Source of the DNA: Dermatemys mawii
Lineage: Eukaryota > Chordata > Testudines > Dermatemydidae
Length of the DNA stretch: 64,000 nt
Direction of reading: 5' to 3'
Assembly: GCA_007922305.1 (NCBI GenBank)
Contig: ML677385.1
Coordinates: 9,145,300-9,209,299 of the forward strand
The position numbers and the translations under genes are program-made. The notes under the pieces are model-generated. The model did no database searches. It was given only the letters and a program-made list of their open reading frames with translations, and had not been told where the DNA came from. Below, one piece after another: positions 11,120 to 23,095 of the stretch; position 1 is the stretch's first letter, and each line of letters begins with the position of its first letter.

Positions 11120-14100
11120 ATGTCAGTGAGTATCAAGCCTAAAACGACCACTACCCAACCCAACCCCAGTTGGAGTACATTCTTTGTAGCTGCGAAGGTG
11201 TGGGAAGTCTCACTCTCCTTTACTCTCCTGCACAGTTACAGGACAAGAGTACAGTCTGACCCTCTGGGTCAAATGGCTTTCTGTTGACTATAAAGCTGAG
11301 TTCCCCTTACTGCTTTAAAATTAAAAGTACTCTTGCTATCATGTGAGCTTAATGAGTAAATGTGTTGGAAAACACTGGGTGAAATCCTTGCCCCATTGTA
11401 AAATAACAGTTCTGTATGATCTCGGAAGGTTAGAGCTAGAGGTTACCAGTAAACAAATGAGACATTGACTGACAGGTTAATACTACTAATGAGGCAGTTT
11501 TACCTACTAAGTGGTGCTCTCATTTTTGGAACAGTCATCTGTAATGACAGAAATGAAGACACATTTTAAGACCTAAACCAACAATCATGTTATCACTGTT
11601 TCTCAAGAAATACAATAAGAACATGTGGTGAGTAATGGGCTTTTTACTTTGTAATCTGTAGTATGACAGTCACAGTTGAGATAATATTTTCAAGGTGTAA
11701 TCAAAAGAAAGACTTTCCGCATCAGACTATCTTCTGAGATCTTCCTATCATTATTACGCAGAGACATAATGGCCTGAAACCCATTAGAAGAGACATTTAT
11801 TGATGTGTAATGTCACATTTATATGATAACTATATTTTCTTATTACCTTGCTGAGAAGCTACTTTGGGATTTTAAACTGTTTAAGTGCAGATGTTGCTTT
11901 GATATAGTTTAAAGCTGGAGTGTTAATAAGAGATTATAGAGAATGAAAGATTACACATAATGTTGGCAAGTTGTTTGCTCCCATTGTGTAATTTCCTGAG
12001 AACTAAATTAAATGTTTGTTCAAGATATAAAAGGCACTGTATTTTTTGTGTTCACTGTTGTCAATTAGGTGTAATGAACAGCAAAAGGAAATATTTAAAT
12101 GTCATCTGTCTAGCTTGCCCAACTGTTGGTTCACTCTTTTCTTTTATTCAGATCTTCTAAATATAGAGGGGATAGTACGATATTTCCAGAGACAGCTTTG
12201 TGGTAACTATTGACAAATGTTGATTCTTTATAGGTAACTAATGTAGAAGGTTTAATTTCTGAGACTCCATCTAGTAGCTGTAAATTGTCAGAGAGTCACA
12301 ATAATGCCTGCAGACATAACCTGCTTATGATATTCCTTCCCCATCAAACTTTCACTGGTTGAATCAGACTTTTTTTTCAGCCTCTCATCCGAGCTTAAAT
12401 CAATCTCTGACTCTCCTTCGGGTCTACAGTTGATTGGGTATAGGTTATACTATCTACTGCTAATACTTAGCCGTTTACTCTTAACAACTGGTGTTTTAAT
12501 AGTCAACAGAGCTGGAGAAGAAAGGAACAGCAGTCTTTTATGATGTTCATCAGAATCTATTTTTCCTGAGATTGCCAGCTAAAAAGCAGGCCAACTGGGA
12601 ATGGTAGTCTAAATGTGGCATGCTGGCTTTAAGGTTTTCTGTATCTCATTGCTGTCAAACGCTCTCCTGGTCTGTCAGCACTTCATTTTATTTTTTTGTA
12701 AATGAGTGGAGTCTAGTCAGTACTCAAGCTGAAGGCTTCTAAGTATAACCGGCTGCTGCAGGAAGATATTTTTGGCTTCCAGTGAATATAGTATGAAAGC
12801 CCCAGCTGAATATAGTAACGGGCATTGCTGTTCTCTCAGACCTACTCTACAGTGTATGGTGAATTTAAAACTGGTTTGGTCCTAGCTTCATTTAAAATGA
12901 TCTGGCTTAGAAAATGAAGCCCGCCTTGTTCCAAGGATAGAACTAGAATGGGTAAATACCCACATTTTTTTTCCAGGACTGATTTATTGAATATTTTTAA
13001 ATGAAATTACTTCAGCCATAGTAAAAACTCTTTTGTGTATGTTTTACTTTCTAAGAATATTCAAACAACCAAGTTTTGCTCACATCAGTGTTCCTATAAA
13101 ATAAATTTTAAGTTTCCACATTTGAGTAATCATTGAAGTGATACTTGATACAGGCTGAAACACTGCTTGGCACAGTGAGGGAAAAGATTTGTCAACCCCC
13201 CTTCACCAGAACCCGGATAGAGAAGCAATTAAATCTTCCCTTCTTAGCTAGAACCATGCAAGCAGATGCAATTATGTGAATGTGATGAGACGAAATTACA
13301 TTAAAACTCTGGTCCTAGCCAGTAAATCATGCAGTAGCTCAATTCAGCCACGTAAAACCACAGTGCCTTCAGTATGGATGTCTCTGTGTGGGCTCAAGGA
13401 CCCATATGTATGGATCTGATGGCAGATCAAGTAGACTTGGTCAGTGGCTTACAGAAGTTCACAGGATGAGTTTCTAATATAGTAACATCCACAGACCAAA
13501 TCCAGAGCCACTTAATTGACTTCAAACGATCTTTTATGCATCTACTGTGATGTGCTAGAAATGATTCAGTAGCTTTTTTAAAACATTTTGCCACTTGACG
13601 TGCTAGGGCAGTGTTGCTTTGTAGCCCACTTTCACCTTCTCTTCAGATTTTTGTCCCTAGACCACATGCTTCTACTATCATGCACTCATGCTGAAAAATA
13701 CTTGATTCTTGGTAGTTGCAAAAGAGGAAGAGACCATGGAAGAGAGGTGATGGTGGTGATTTGATTGTCTCTTTGTCTGTTGTTTCTCTCTGCTTTTCAG
13801 GAGGGATCTTGCTAACTGATAGTGAAGCCCCGTGACACCATCCAGAGCAGAAACAGAATGCTGCTTTTTCTGAAGTGTAATGAATCACACAGCTATTGAG
13901 GGGAACCCAGCATGCTCACACACCACATTGAGAGGCATAGCACAAGAACCTATATAGAGTAGTTGTAATCATTTCATGGTGCCATAGAGTACAATGTCAG
14001 AAACATGGATAGCCCAGGACTTTTTGTTCCAGAAACACAAACCCTTAATACTTGAGCAAAAGGAGATTTCTGTTGATTGAAGAAGTATTCACCTTTGGAG

Positions 14101-15931
14101 TTCTATCCTTTCATGGCCCACCATGAGAGGGATTCATAGTCATTGGAAAAGTACCTATATTCACTTAACCAGTACACCCCATAGTGTCAGTGCACATGAA
14201 CTTTCTTTTTCATGACTTGACTTGCCCAGTTTGATCTGTAGTTTGTGGCTTATGACACAAGCCTGGAGATGAAGCTTCACTGAAAGTGAATGCAGAGCAA
14301 AGAGATGTATTATTAAAAAAGAAATGAGAAAGCTCTGCAAAGCATATGTTTTATAATATCAAAAGGGATGAGGAGTAAACATTGATCACTCATTATTTCG
14401 TTAGAGGGCTGACAATTTCCTTCCTATACGCCATATTCTTCCCTAAATATTCACACACAATTCCCAATTGATATCTATGGGATTATGGACACATTTCATA
14501 TATAATCCACAGATTTGTGGTTCAGGACCAGAATCTTTAGAGTCAGTCCTGCACTCCAGTCTTCAGGATATTAATTAATTGCTGTGTATTTTGTAAAACA
14601 GACTCCAATATGCTTGCTCTATGAGACTTATAAACAAACACACACAAATCGAGTCCATTGTATGAAGAGTGGACCATTTATGCTTCATGCAGTTTTGGCA
14701 TTTATTTTTTCTAGAACAATTTTAATTACATTATTTTTGTATGACAGACTCTGTTTTCAGCCTGATATAGCAGCTCCAAAATACATGCAGGCTTTTAATT
14801 GCTTATCGGGTTTTTTTGCATCATGTACAGTGGGACCCACTCATTGCATACAGCTGCTGCTGAATTGAGGGTTAATGCATATGCCTATCACTTTTAAAAG
14901 AATTTTTTCTTATTTAATGAAGACATGGCTTGTCTGAAAATCTGCAAAGTAATTGTTTATTGATGATAATGAGGTCATTAAATTCTGAATTATTTTGCAT
15001 AAAAATTGTTGGTAATTTAAATTAGAGCTCGAACCAAGTGATGTGATACTATACTGTAAACTTAGCAGAACATGTCCTGAATTTTGAATAGTGAAAAAAG
15101 TACTCATTAACTGCTGAGGGAACAACAGGTAGTCTCATTACACTGTCTATTTCTGTATGTAACAGCTGCTCCATTTTTTGTTGTTCTAACAAATTTTTGA
15201 GCCACATTCACCCTTCATTGCAATAATTGAATCTCTGCTGCTGGACCTTTCTCATTTAAGGTCTGCAAAATTTTGTACCCTTCCTCCCACGTTTTACATC
15301 TTGGGCCAAAGTAAAACTTCAGGAAGGAAGGATAGACATGGAGCAAAAAACATGATAATCCCTAATCAGTGTATGTAATTTGCCTCAATGATCGTGTTGC
15401 AACTTATCTCCTTGGCCAAATTGTGGAAACTTTTAAAATTCAAGTATGCAAATGAGCGTGAGTCTTAGCAGCTTCCAACCTCTCACTAAATGCCATTCAT
15501 TCTCCCATAGCATCAAGCACATTTCAAATGCGGTGAAAGCCATCATAATATTCCATCTAACACTGATGTGATCATTTAAATAAATGTATATGACATGTGC
15601 TAGGACTTGCCTTACCCAGTGTGCTTTTCTGTTCTACAGCAGTGGTTCACAACAGTTCTATTAGAACTCTTAAAATAGTACTGAGGCCAAAGCCAATTTG
15701 TATTAACAAAGTGAATGAAGCTAAAGAAAGTTGCTGATTGTTGTTAGGATGGAAATTGAGTCATTTTTTACTTTTTTTTTTAAAGGACTTCTAGGAATGA
15801 AGTAATGTCAAAATTCATGAAGTCTCATGAAGTAGTGACGGGATTTTCTTTCACAGTATATTCTTTGGGTGGCTTAGGGAAGATTGCCTTCTTCACATCC
15901 ACTATCACTATCACGCCCAAGAAAACATGGC
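11120..15931. other. Long single-copy stretch
   Basis: No exon or recognised repeat is supported. About 11640-12840 and 14570-15130 are rich in AT-type transcription-factor-like motifs and lack repeat signatures, so they are reasonable candidates for conserved non-coding DNA. The short frames in this span have no recognisable domains. Confidence 0.45.
14570..15130. other. Candidate conserved non-coding element
   Basis: The block is single-copy in this window and unusually dense in homeodomain-core motifs: 'attaattaattg', 'tttaattacatta', 'ttttaattgc', 'aggtcattaaa' and 'gtaatttaaattag'. It also has an octamer-like 'ttaatgcatatgc'. Composition of this kind is typical of developmental enhancers, but motif density in AT-rich DNA is weak evidence. 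Conservation cannot be judged from one sequence. Confidence 0.3.
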
Positions 15932-16019
15932 GGCCCAAATCCACAGCTGCCATAAATGGGGGTAGCTCCCTGAAAGTCAATGGAGCCAGGTCAGTTCATA
16001 CCAGCTGTGGGTCTGGCCC
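15932..16019. repeat. Small palindromic MITE-like repeat
   Basis: 'ggcccaaatccacagctg' on the left is an imperfect inverted copy of 'cagctgtgggtctggcccc' on the right. The centre has 'gaaagtcaatggagcc'. This is the layout of a small palindromic family widespread in turtles and birds. A related copy follows at 16122-16215. Confidence 0.65.
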
Positions 16020-16121
16020 CATAAGTGCTGTGTGTCTTCTGAAATGGAATCAAGGTATTGTTGTGATCAGCAAGCCAAGGAACAAACAGGGGGCAAAGAT
16101 TCAATGTGAAAAACACAAGGT

Positions 16122-16215
16122 CTGATTCTCCCTTCTCTTACACTTGTGTAACTCCACTCAAGTTAACACAGTTACACTGGTATAAAAAGCAGTTTAAGAA
16201 AGATGAGAATCAAGT
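16122..16215. repeat. Small palindromic MITE-like repeat, second copy
   Basis: 'tctgattctcccttctctta' pairs loosely with 'aagatgagaatcaagtc', and 'ttacacttgtgtaactccac' pairs with 'gttacactggtataa'. The centre reads as an inverted repeat around 'actcaagttaac'. It belongs to the same style of family as 15932-16019. Confidence 0.65.
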
Positions 16216-17270
16216 CAAAAAGTGTAAACAACCCCACACCCCAGATACAAAACCTACAGTTGTTCAATAATTTACATAAAATAACTTTGTCTATCAGTGT
16301 GGTCTCCTATTTATGATATAAATAATATAATAATAAGAACATACAAGCTCTATGGGACACAGAGTTGAATACTAAATAAGTGGTGATTCCAAAACAAAGG
16401 ACTGATGAAGTAGTGGGATCATTCTCATTGTGAACTGATTTTTTTTATTGCTTGATGTAAAAATGAAAGTCTGCTTTCGTACATGTTTATTTCCAGATGA
16501 AATGAGTTGTTTGGTCTCAGTCTAGTTCTTGTTGAATACATATTATCACAAAGTTAGTAATGTCCAGTCAGGAAGGTCTCAGGTTTAGAATAACATGGTA
16601 TTGCAGAATGGCAATACTAATATGTACTGGTAAGTGTGTGTCTGTTATGGTGAATCACAAATGCAAAATCCATATATATTCAAAATTAAACCCCGGGACC
16701 CATGCTATGCCCATTCCATTATAAGCACAAATAAAACTGTTGAAATTGGTGGGTAGTTTAGTTTACTGAAATGGAAGGTAAAAAGCATTATGGCGTTAAA
16801 TCCCCAACTTTAACATTTAAAAAATAATTAGATTCTTCAGCAACCCAAGATTTGGAACATGCATATGTATGTGATATATCCATGCTAACCTAATTCCATG
16901 TGGGATGTGTAGTTTCCACTGCCAAAGGAAGAAACCATGAAAAGGGCTCTTCCCACTCCCATCCCATTGTGTGTAAGAGCCTCACCAGTGACCTCCCAAA
17001 GAAGATTAACTTGTTGCCAGGGAGTACGTCCATCTTGGAGTTTTAAACCATCAACACAGAATGAATCTTATAATGTTCTACTGCAAATATATATCTATAT
17101 CTCTAGCTATATCTAAAGACATGTTTCAGGGATTCTGCAGCAGTTTCAGTGCCTCTAAAACATAGAAAGTTGATCCACAAAGAGGGTGGATGGTCAGCTC
17201 CTGAAACTGTTTCAGTAGATGGGGTTGTGTGTGTGTTCAGAACTGCCGTTGCGCATGTATAACTTGTATT
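16216..17270. other. Single-copy DNA
   Basis: Nothing beyond AT-rich single-copy sequence is supported. Confidence 0.45.
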
Positions 17271-17284
17271 GTGTGTGTGTGTGT
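17271..17284. repeat. (GT)n microsatellite
   Basis: Seven GT units, seen directly, at the start of the LTR-like repeat. Confidence 0.85.
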
Positions 17285-17724
17285 GACGAGTTTGGTCACA
17301 GAGACTCCCAGGGGGCTGCCACCTGATGTGCTGAGATTACCTCTGAGCCTGTTTTTTCTGCCAGTTTGGTCCTTCAGAACTCTGCCTTGTTGAGCCAGAC
17401 ATGCCAGCCTGCTGCAACCCAGACCCAGCTGTGAACTACACTCCCAAAGCTGCAGACTTAAGTGAAAACAGCTTAAGAAGTGCTCCTGTCTCCAGCAACC
17501 AGATACCCAACTCCCAATAGGATCCAAACCCCAAATAAGTCTGTTTTACTCAATATAAAGCTGATACAGGGTAAACTCATGAATTGTCAGCCCTCTACAA
17601 CACTTATAGAGACATATGCACAGCTGTTTGCTCCCCCAGGTATTAATTACTTCCTCTGGATTAATTAATAAACAAAAGTGATTTTATTAAGTATTAAAAA
17701 GTAGGATTTAAGTGGTTTCAAGTA

Positions 17725-18020
17725 CAGTAGACTCTCGATTATCCAGGATTGGGTTAACCAGAAAGTGGATTAACCAGGATGTCAAAAACAAAAATACGCA
17801 TAACTCGCAGGGCCGGCTCTGGCTTTGTTGCAGCCCCAAGCACAAAAAAAAGCCCCACCAGGGCACAGGGCAGCCAGTGAACCAACACCCCCTCCCCCGG
17901 CACAGGGTGGCTGGTGAACCAACCCCCTCTCCCCATATTTCCTATGGATGGTGATTATCCAGGATTTTATTAACCAGGATTAATTTTTTCCCTATCATCT
18001 GGATAATCGAGAGTCTACTG
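17725..18020. mobile_element. pogo/Tigger-type MITE with perfect TIRs and TA duplication
   Basis: The terminal inverted repeats CAGTAGACTCTCGATTATCC (17725-17744) and GGATAATCGAGAGTCTACTG (18001-18020) are perfect 20-bp inverses. TA dinucleotides flank both ends (17723-17724 and 18021-18022), the target of Tc1/mariner-type elements. The 'ctcgattatcc' end is the signature of the pogo/Tigger group. No transposase is encoded. The centre (about 17812-17934) is a GC-rich insert with a 37-bp tandem duplication. Confidence 0.93.
17862..17934. repeat. Two tandem copies of a 36-37-bp unit
   Basis: 'ggcacagggcagccagtgaa' at 17862 and 'ggcacagggtggctggtgaa' at 17899 begin two adjacent copies that each end in a 'ccccctcccc'-type tract. 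They lie inside the MITE, in sequence ('agggccggctctggctttgt') that resembles another turtle repeat fragment. Confidence 0.75.
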
Positions 18021-18786
18021 TAATAACAAACAGAACAAAGTAAGTTACCAAACAAAATAAGGGTATCTTAATACACTATGGATCTAGTTATAAATACTAA
18101 CTTCTCGTCCTAGATGTTATCTCAGGTACAATCCTTTTTAGTCCAATGTTGTAGTTTATGGCCTGCTTCCTGCAATCATCTCTCTTCCCTCTCCCCCATA
18201 GTTAGTCATTTGTCCCAGCTTCTTTCAGGCATCTCTTTGGGGTAGAGAGGCTATCTCTTGAGCCAGCTGAAGACAAAATGGAGAGGCTTCCAAGACCTTT
18301 TATATTCTCTCTCTCTCGTGGATTGAAACCCCTTTTGTTCTTTGTGCGAAATCTAAGAAACAAAATGGAGTTTGTAGCCACCTGGGTAAGTCACATGTCC
18401 ATGAATGATTCAGCTTTTTGCAGGCTGACATCATTGTTTACATGTTAGTTTGAACATTCCCAGGAAAGCTCAGATATGGATTGGTGTCTCCTAAAGTCCA
18501 TTGCTAGTTAACTACTCCCAATTACTTGAATAGTTCCTTCACAATATATTGGCCAAACCTTTCTTGTGTGTTTCCTACAGCAAACATTTCAAACAAAAGC
18601 ATAGAGCCAACACTCATAACTTCAGGTATAAAAGTGACATGTGCATACAAACAGTATGAATATATGCAGTGGATCATAACTTTTGCGAAGATATGTTACA
18701 TGGCATATCTAGCATAAAACATATTCCTGTTATGTTATATTTACACGTATAAGCACATTTTCATAATCATACTGAGTGCAACATCA

Positions 18787-18940
18787 GAGTGGGCATTTGT
18801 CATGCGCCTTGGAACTGGTAATATAAGCCAGCTTTTGGTATTTTCATTTTCTGTGTGTTATGGGATTTTTTCTCTGTCCTCTGTGTGTTTAGCACTTCTG
18901 GGTCCTCAATCTGTAGAAAATGATTTTATAGTACTTGACC
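18787..18940. other. Short single-copy stretch
   Basis: No feature supported between the LTR-like repeat and the MITE copy. Confidence 0.4.
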
Positions 18941-19121
18941 AAGATTTTCAAAAGTGACTGGTAATTTTTTTCTCAATGTGTCAGTTGTTAGGTGCCCAGC
19001 TTGAAACACTTTAATGGCACCTGATTCTTCAGAAGATCTAAATATTCACCCTCTGAAAATCAGGCCCTCTAATGTATCTCAAATTGGGCAGACAAAAATG
19101 TCTGGTCATTTTTGGAAAATG
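18941..19121. repeat. Fold-back MITE-like repeat, sister of 7653-7820
   Basis: It starts with 'aagattttcaaaagtgactg', 19 of 20 bases as in the first copy, and ends 'ctggtcatttttggaaaatg'. The middle has 'taggtgcccagcttgaaaca' pairing with 'tgtatctcaaattgggcaga'. Arms are imperfect, so the copy is old. Confidence 0.75.
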
Positions 19122-22100
19122 TGTCATTTTCATTAGAAATAATGTATCCAATTCATTTAGTTTTTTTGTATTAATTGTCAGAAACAACCTCATTTAGCTC
19201 ATGATGGAGAGGAGAAAAATTGTCATAAAGACAGGTGTAGATAAAAGTGAACATGTATTAAGTGAATTAGTAAAGTTTGCTATAAATGAAAAATAATTTC
19301 ATCTGCAGTTGTTACATAAATAACTGTAACACATTGTTAAACTTGATGAGAAAGTACAAGAAAGCCCATCAAAGATGTACTGAATTATATTCTAATCTAA
19401 TAGAAAAATGGAATAGCAAAAGATGCCCTCTGACACTATATTAAAGTAGACTGCAGTAACACATTACAATGAAAGAAGCCTCCACAAAATAAGTAATTGA
19501 AAACAATATTGTGTTTGATTTGGTGCAAATAGAGATTGATGTCAAGGATTTTATGGGGTACTACAGTGTGTTTTCTTTCTTGAGCTAAAATATATATTTG
19601 AATACACTATTTTTATATGAATGTAAATAAGAGCAGAAAGTGACCTGTGAAGTGTACTGCTGTTTTTTTTTCCTTTTACTGTTGCATCTTTTATTCATCG
19701 TCTGCTTGTACACAGGTTACAGCTGCAACCATGAACAAATGAAGAGGCTTATATCTGTAAATAATGTTTAAATCCTAGCACTGCTGACCAATAGACTATC
19801 TATATTCAAAAAGGCAAAGCCAGAAATAAAAAAAAGGATGAGTGCTGTATAGCTCCAGTCAGTGTGTAATTTAGAGGAAACTGCAAGAGAACTAAAGATG
19901 TGCTGTAGCATAATTAGCATCTCAGGTTCCTTTGAGCTTCAGCTATTGTTCCATTCTGTGCTAGTGCCATACACTGCAAGCATTTAAAGAGGTGAACTGA
20001 CACAAGAGATCCCAAGTTCAGGGTCACAAATTTGCTGACTGCTAACTCGAGTGAAGCTTTGTGCTAGGATTCTCCTTTCTGAAATGTCTTAAACATTTGG
20101 AAAATTTAATTAGCACAACCAGATTTTCAGTTTTTATTAGCACTTACTGTTGAAATTCCCTCTAAGTATTGTGAGATAGTGTGTGAGCCACATATAAATG
20201 TGTGTGTTGGTATATATGCACACATAAGTAGAGGTCACCATTAAAAAGTCAACATCCCAACATTTGTTTGAGATAATGATTTATCTTCCCCACATTTGTA
20301 AATGTACTCAGTTGACTATATCATCCAGTGTTATTTGTACCTGATGTGGAAGATCCACTTTGCAGTATACTGCACCTTGCTAACACAAATGCCTTTACCA
20401 AAACCAGGTTCTGTAATACATTTAACGGATAACATTTTATCCAAGTCTTATAATATAAAAACCGTTAAGGTGCTCAGGATATCACTCGTTAGTATCATAG
20501 TCAGCCTGGTTGTAAGACAACTCTGCAAAACCATACTTTTTACTTATTTTTTAATACTAAAGCTTAAAATGGTCCAAACTTGCTTGAAAAGTTCATGAAC
20601 CCTATTATATATGTAGCTAAATGTGTTCTGAGTTTTAAGTTTGGTTTGTGGAAGAGGAGGGGACCATCCTGAAATCAGCTTTCATAAGGTATGGGATTTA
20701 ATTAAGAACATTTACACAGGTTTAGTTCAATCTTTTTTTCCTAAAGTTGTTGAATTATATAGTACAGACAAAGAAAATGTATCAATTCTCCATTCACACC
20801 TCCATAGTTCCATCAATTCCAGCAGTACACTTCATTATTACTTACTAAAGGAATGGTCTTTTCAGCCCATATGTGGGACCCGATCCTGCAGTCAGATCCA
20901 GATCAGAACCTATGCAGAGTGCCAGAAAAATAATTAGGGTTATATCAAAGAACGTCTTTTCCCTGTAGTGTCTCCTTTGGCCAATCGTGACTCTGCTGAG
21001 TCCTGCCTCAGTTTCCCCTTAAATCATTCCCCCTTAAAAAGTCCACACAGCCTAGATATTAAAGCATTCCCCCTTTACAAGACCCACATGACTTTCATAA
21101 TCCCAATTTGGCAGCAGTCAGTCAATCCAAGGGCATTGGTCCCTAATCCTTCTTAAAGAGGCCAGTCATCCTCTGACAGGCATAAGACACTACCCACATT
21201 ATAGGATAGAGATAATTTCTAGAAGCACAGTTATAAACAGCAGCAATTTCCCCACTTTCTCATATACTTCTGCAATAAAACTTTTCAGAAATGCTGCTCA
21301 CGTCAAGCTGGAGATGCTGTAATTATGGGAAGAACATCTTGACCTTGACCTTGACTACTGTGGTATTGGCTTTTGAGGAAAATGAGTGATGGCTCTGACT
21401 TTGTGGGTCATTTTCCAAAATACTGAATTGATCAGGCTGTTTCCATTTGGATTGGTTATTACTTTTTAGGACTCATTATATGCAATCCCCCCCCCCCCCA
21501 TTTATTAATGCTGGCACTAAAACTCTATAAATAAATAGTTGTACAATTTTACCATTTTCATCATTTGCTTTCATGCCATTTTTGGGTTGTGGGGGAAAAG
21601 GGAGATGAGAATTTGACTTTTTCTTTGGGAAAATGTTGGTAGGAACAAACTAATAACTTTTGCCAGGTAAACTCAGCTTTTGTTTTCCCAGACCAGAGAG
21701 AACGCATATCAGAGCATATGGAGTTGAAGGTCCAAGCTGGTGTGCTCATTTATTTCTGAGTGATCCATTATCTCCTTTGCCTTATCAGTTATTAGTACGC
21801 ACAAAGAGAGAAACAAGGAGCAGCACTGACATGAGTTTTTAAGGTGTGTTTCTCAGTTAGCATTGCTCCTACAACAAACAAAAAAAACCTTCAAGAACTC
21901 AACAAGCAAAACAATCTAATTAGCTGCTTTAGCAGGTGCAAAGATATGAAAATGTGCACACATTTCTGCACTATAAGCTTCACACTGTATAGTAGCAGAC
22001 AGACCACTTTCCTTCATCACTTCTTGGCTACAGAGCAAGTTATCAATGGATTTGAATTGCTGAGATCTATTCAGGTCAGTACTGTTTTAACTGGAATTTT

Positions 22101-22139
22101 GTTACAGTTCTCAAGGTACCCAGGACTATGAGTCACTCT
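19122..22139. other. Mostly single-copy DNA with a poly-C run
   Basis: A C13 run lies at 21487-21499. About 20960-21180 ('tgcctcagtttccccttaaa' and the repeated 'cattccccctt') may be an old LTR-type fragment. The 98-residue frames at 20302-20598 and 20641-20937 have no recognisable domain. Confidence 0.45.
21487..21499. repeat. Poly-C run (13)
   Basis: Thirteen consecutive C, seen directly. Confidence 0.9.
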
Positions 22140-23095
22140 GTTATCCTCTGCTCCTAGTAGGAGAGAGTCTTCCTGGTGGTAATTGGGTGTCAGCTTCCTG
22201 ACACCACTGGATTTTCAGCCACTAAAGCACTCTGCTCCATGCTATGCCAGCCCTATCTTTGCATTGCAGGTTAACAAGAGGGTCACCTCAGTCCCCTGGA
22301 AACATTCCCCTGTGTTATCCAGCCCCTGCCACTGGCTACTCAGAAATCCCAGATTCTCTGCTACCAGAGGGACAGTTTTACCTTAAATCACTGCTTCTGT
22401 ATAACACGCAGCACTTGTAATAAAGCGAAAAGAGGTTGATTTCAGAAAGAATAGAAGTTCCACTAGAAACAACAGTGTGTGTGATGGAAAACAGATGGTT
22501 ACAATACAAATGAAATCATAAAATACAAATTTAGGGCTTAAACTTATCCTATTTAATAGAGTAGATTCCTCCCCCCCCCAGCCCAATTTGTTGCTGCCTA
22601 ACTGGTTTCCCAGGAACCAGGATCCAATCATTCATGAAACATCCTTTCTCAACAAGATGTCTACTCAGTCTATGGATCCAGCGTATCTTTTTCCACCCTG
22701 TGATATACTGTTTCAGCCTCTTGTCTTTATTCAAAGACAGAGTGATCCTTCCTCTGTTATAATGTTCTTTTTTTTAAAACAAACAAACAAACCTCAAAAT
22801 GGTTTTGGTGCTTATGTTTGCCTTTGATGGTTGTCCATTGACTTTTCTGGGTTGGTGCAAAGGTACACAGCTGAGCAATACATTACGTAATTGGCTAGTC
22901 AGGGGGTGGTGGTAGCTCCCTTCTCCTTGAATGGACCACTGTCATAATTCCCTGGCGACTTTCACTCCAAGGCCATAAGGATATAATTATATTGAAAATT
23001 ATATTATTCCTTAAATAGGACCTGTACACACATCGTACCAGGAGTGTTGATAAGTTACAAACTTTCAGTAGAGACCTCAGGTGCTACCCTCAAAG
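22140..23095. mobile_element. Second LTR-like long repeat
   Basis: Recognised from memory of turtle repeats: 'caggttaacaagagggtcac' with 'tcagtcccctggaaacattc', 'ttatccagcccctgccactg', 'tggtttcccaggaaccagga', 'caacaagatgtctactcagt', 'gtacacagctgagcaataca' and 'gtgttgataagttac'. It is continuous over about 950 bp and has no reverse-transcriptase frame, so it is an LTR or non-autonomous element. The short frames inside are not genes. Ends and class are uncertain. Confidence 0.55.

Larger units (their letters stand above)
17282..18786. mobile_element. LTR-like long repeat, split by a pogo-type MITE
   Basis: I recognise this from turtle genomes: 'cagagactcccagg' near the start, 'ccaaaccccaaataagtctg', 'gggtaaactcatgaattgtc', 'aaaagtgattttattaagta', 'ggcatctctttggggtagag', 'cagctgaagacaaaatggag', 'gtaagtcacatgtcc' and 'tatgttacatggcatatcta'. 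The span is interrupted by the MITE at 17725-18020, so the original element was about 1.2 kb. It begins tgtgac and ends near acatca. LTR identity is an inference; orientation is uncertain. The frames inside it carry no protein domains I recognise. Confidence 0.6.

Noticed and set aside
15805..16125. 106-residue plus-strand frame
   Set aside because: It runs through a palindromic MITE and has no domain.
17271..17284. GT repeat as possible Z-DNA regulatory site
   Set aside because: Only 14 bp long and next to an LTR-like repeat. No evidence of function.
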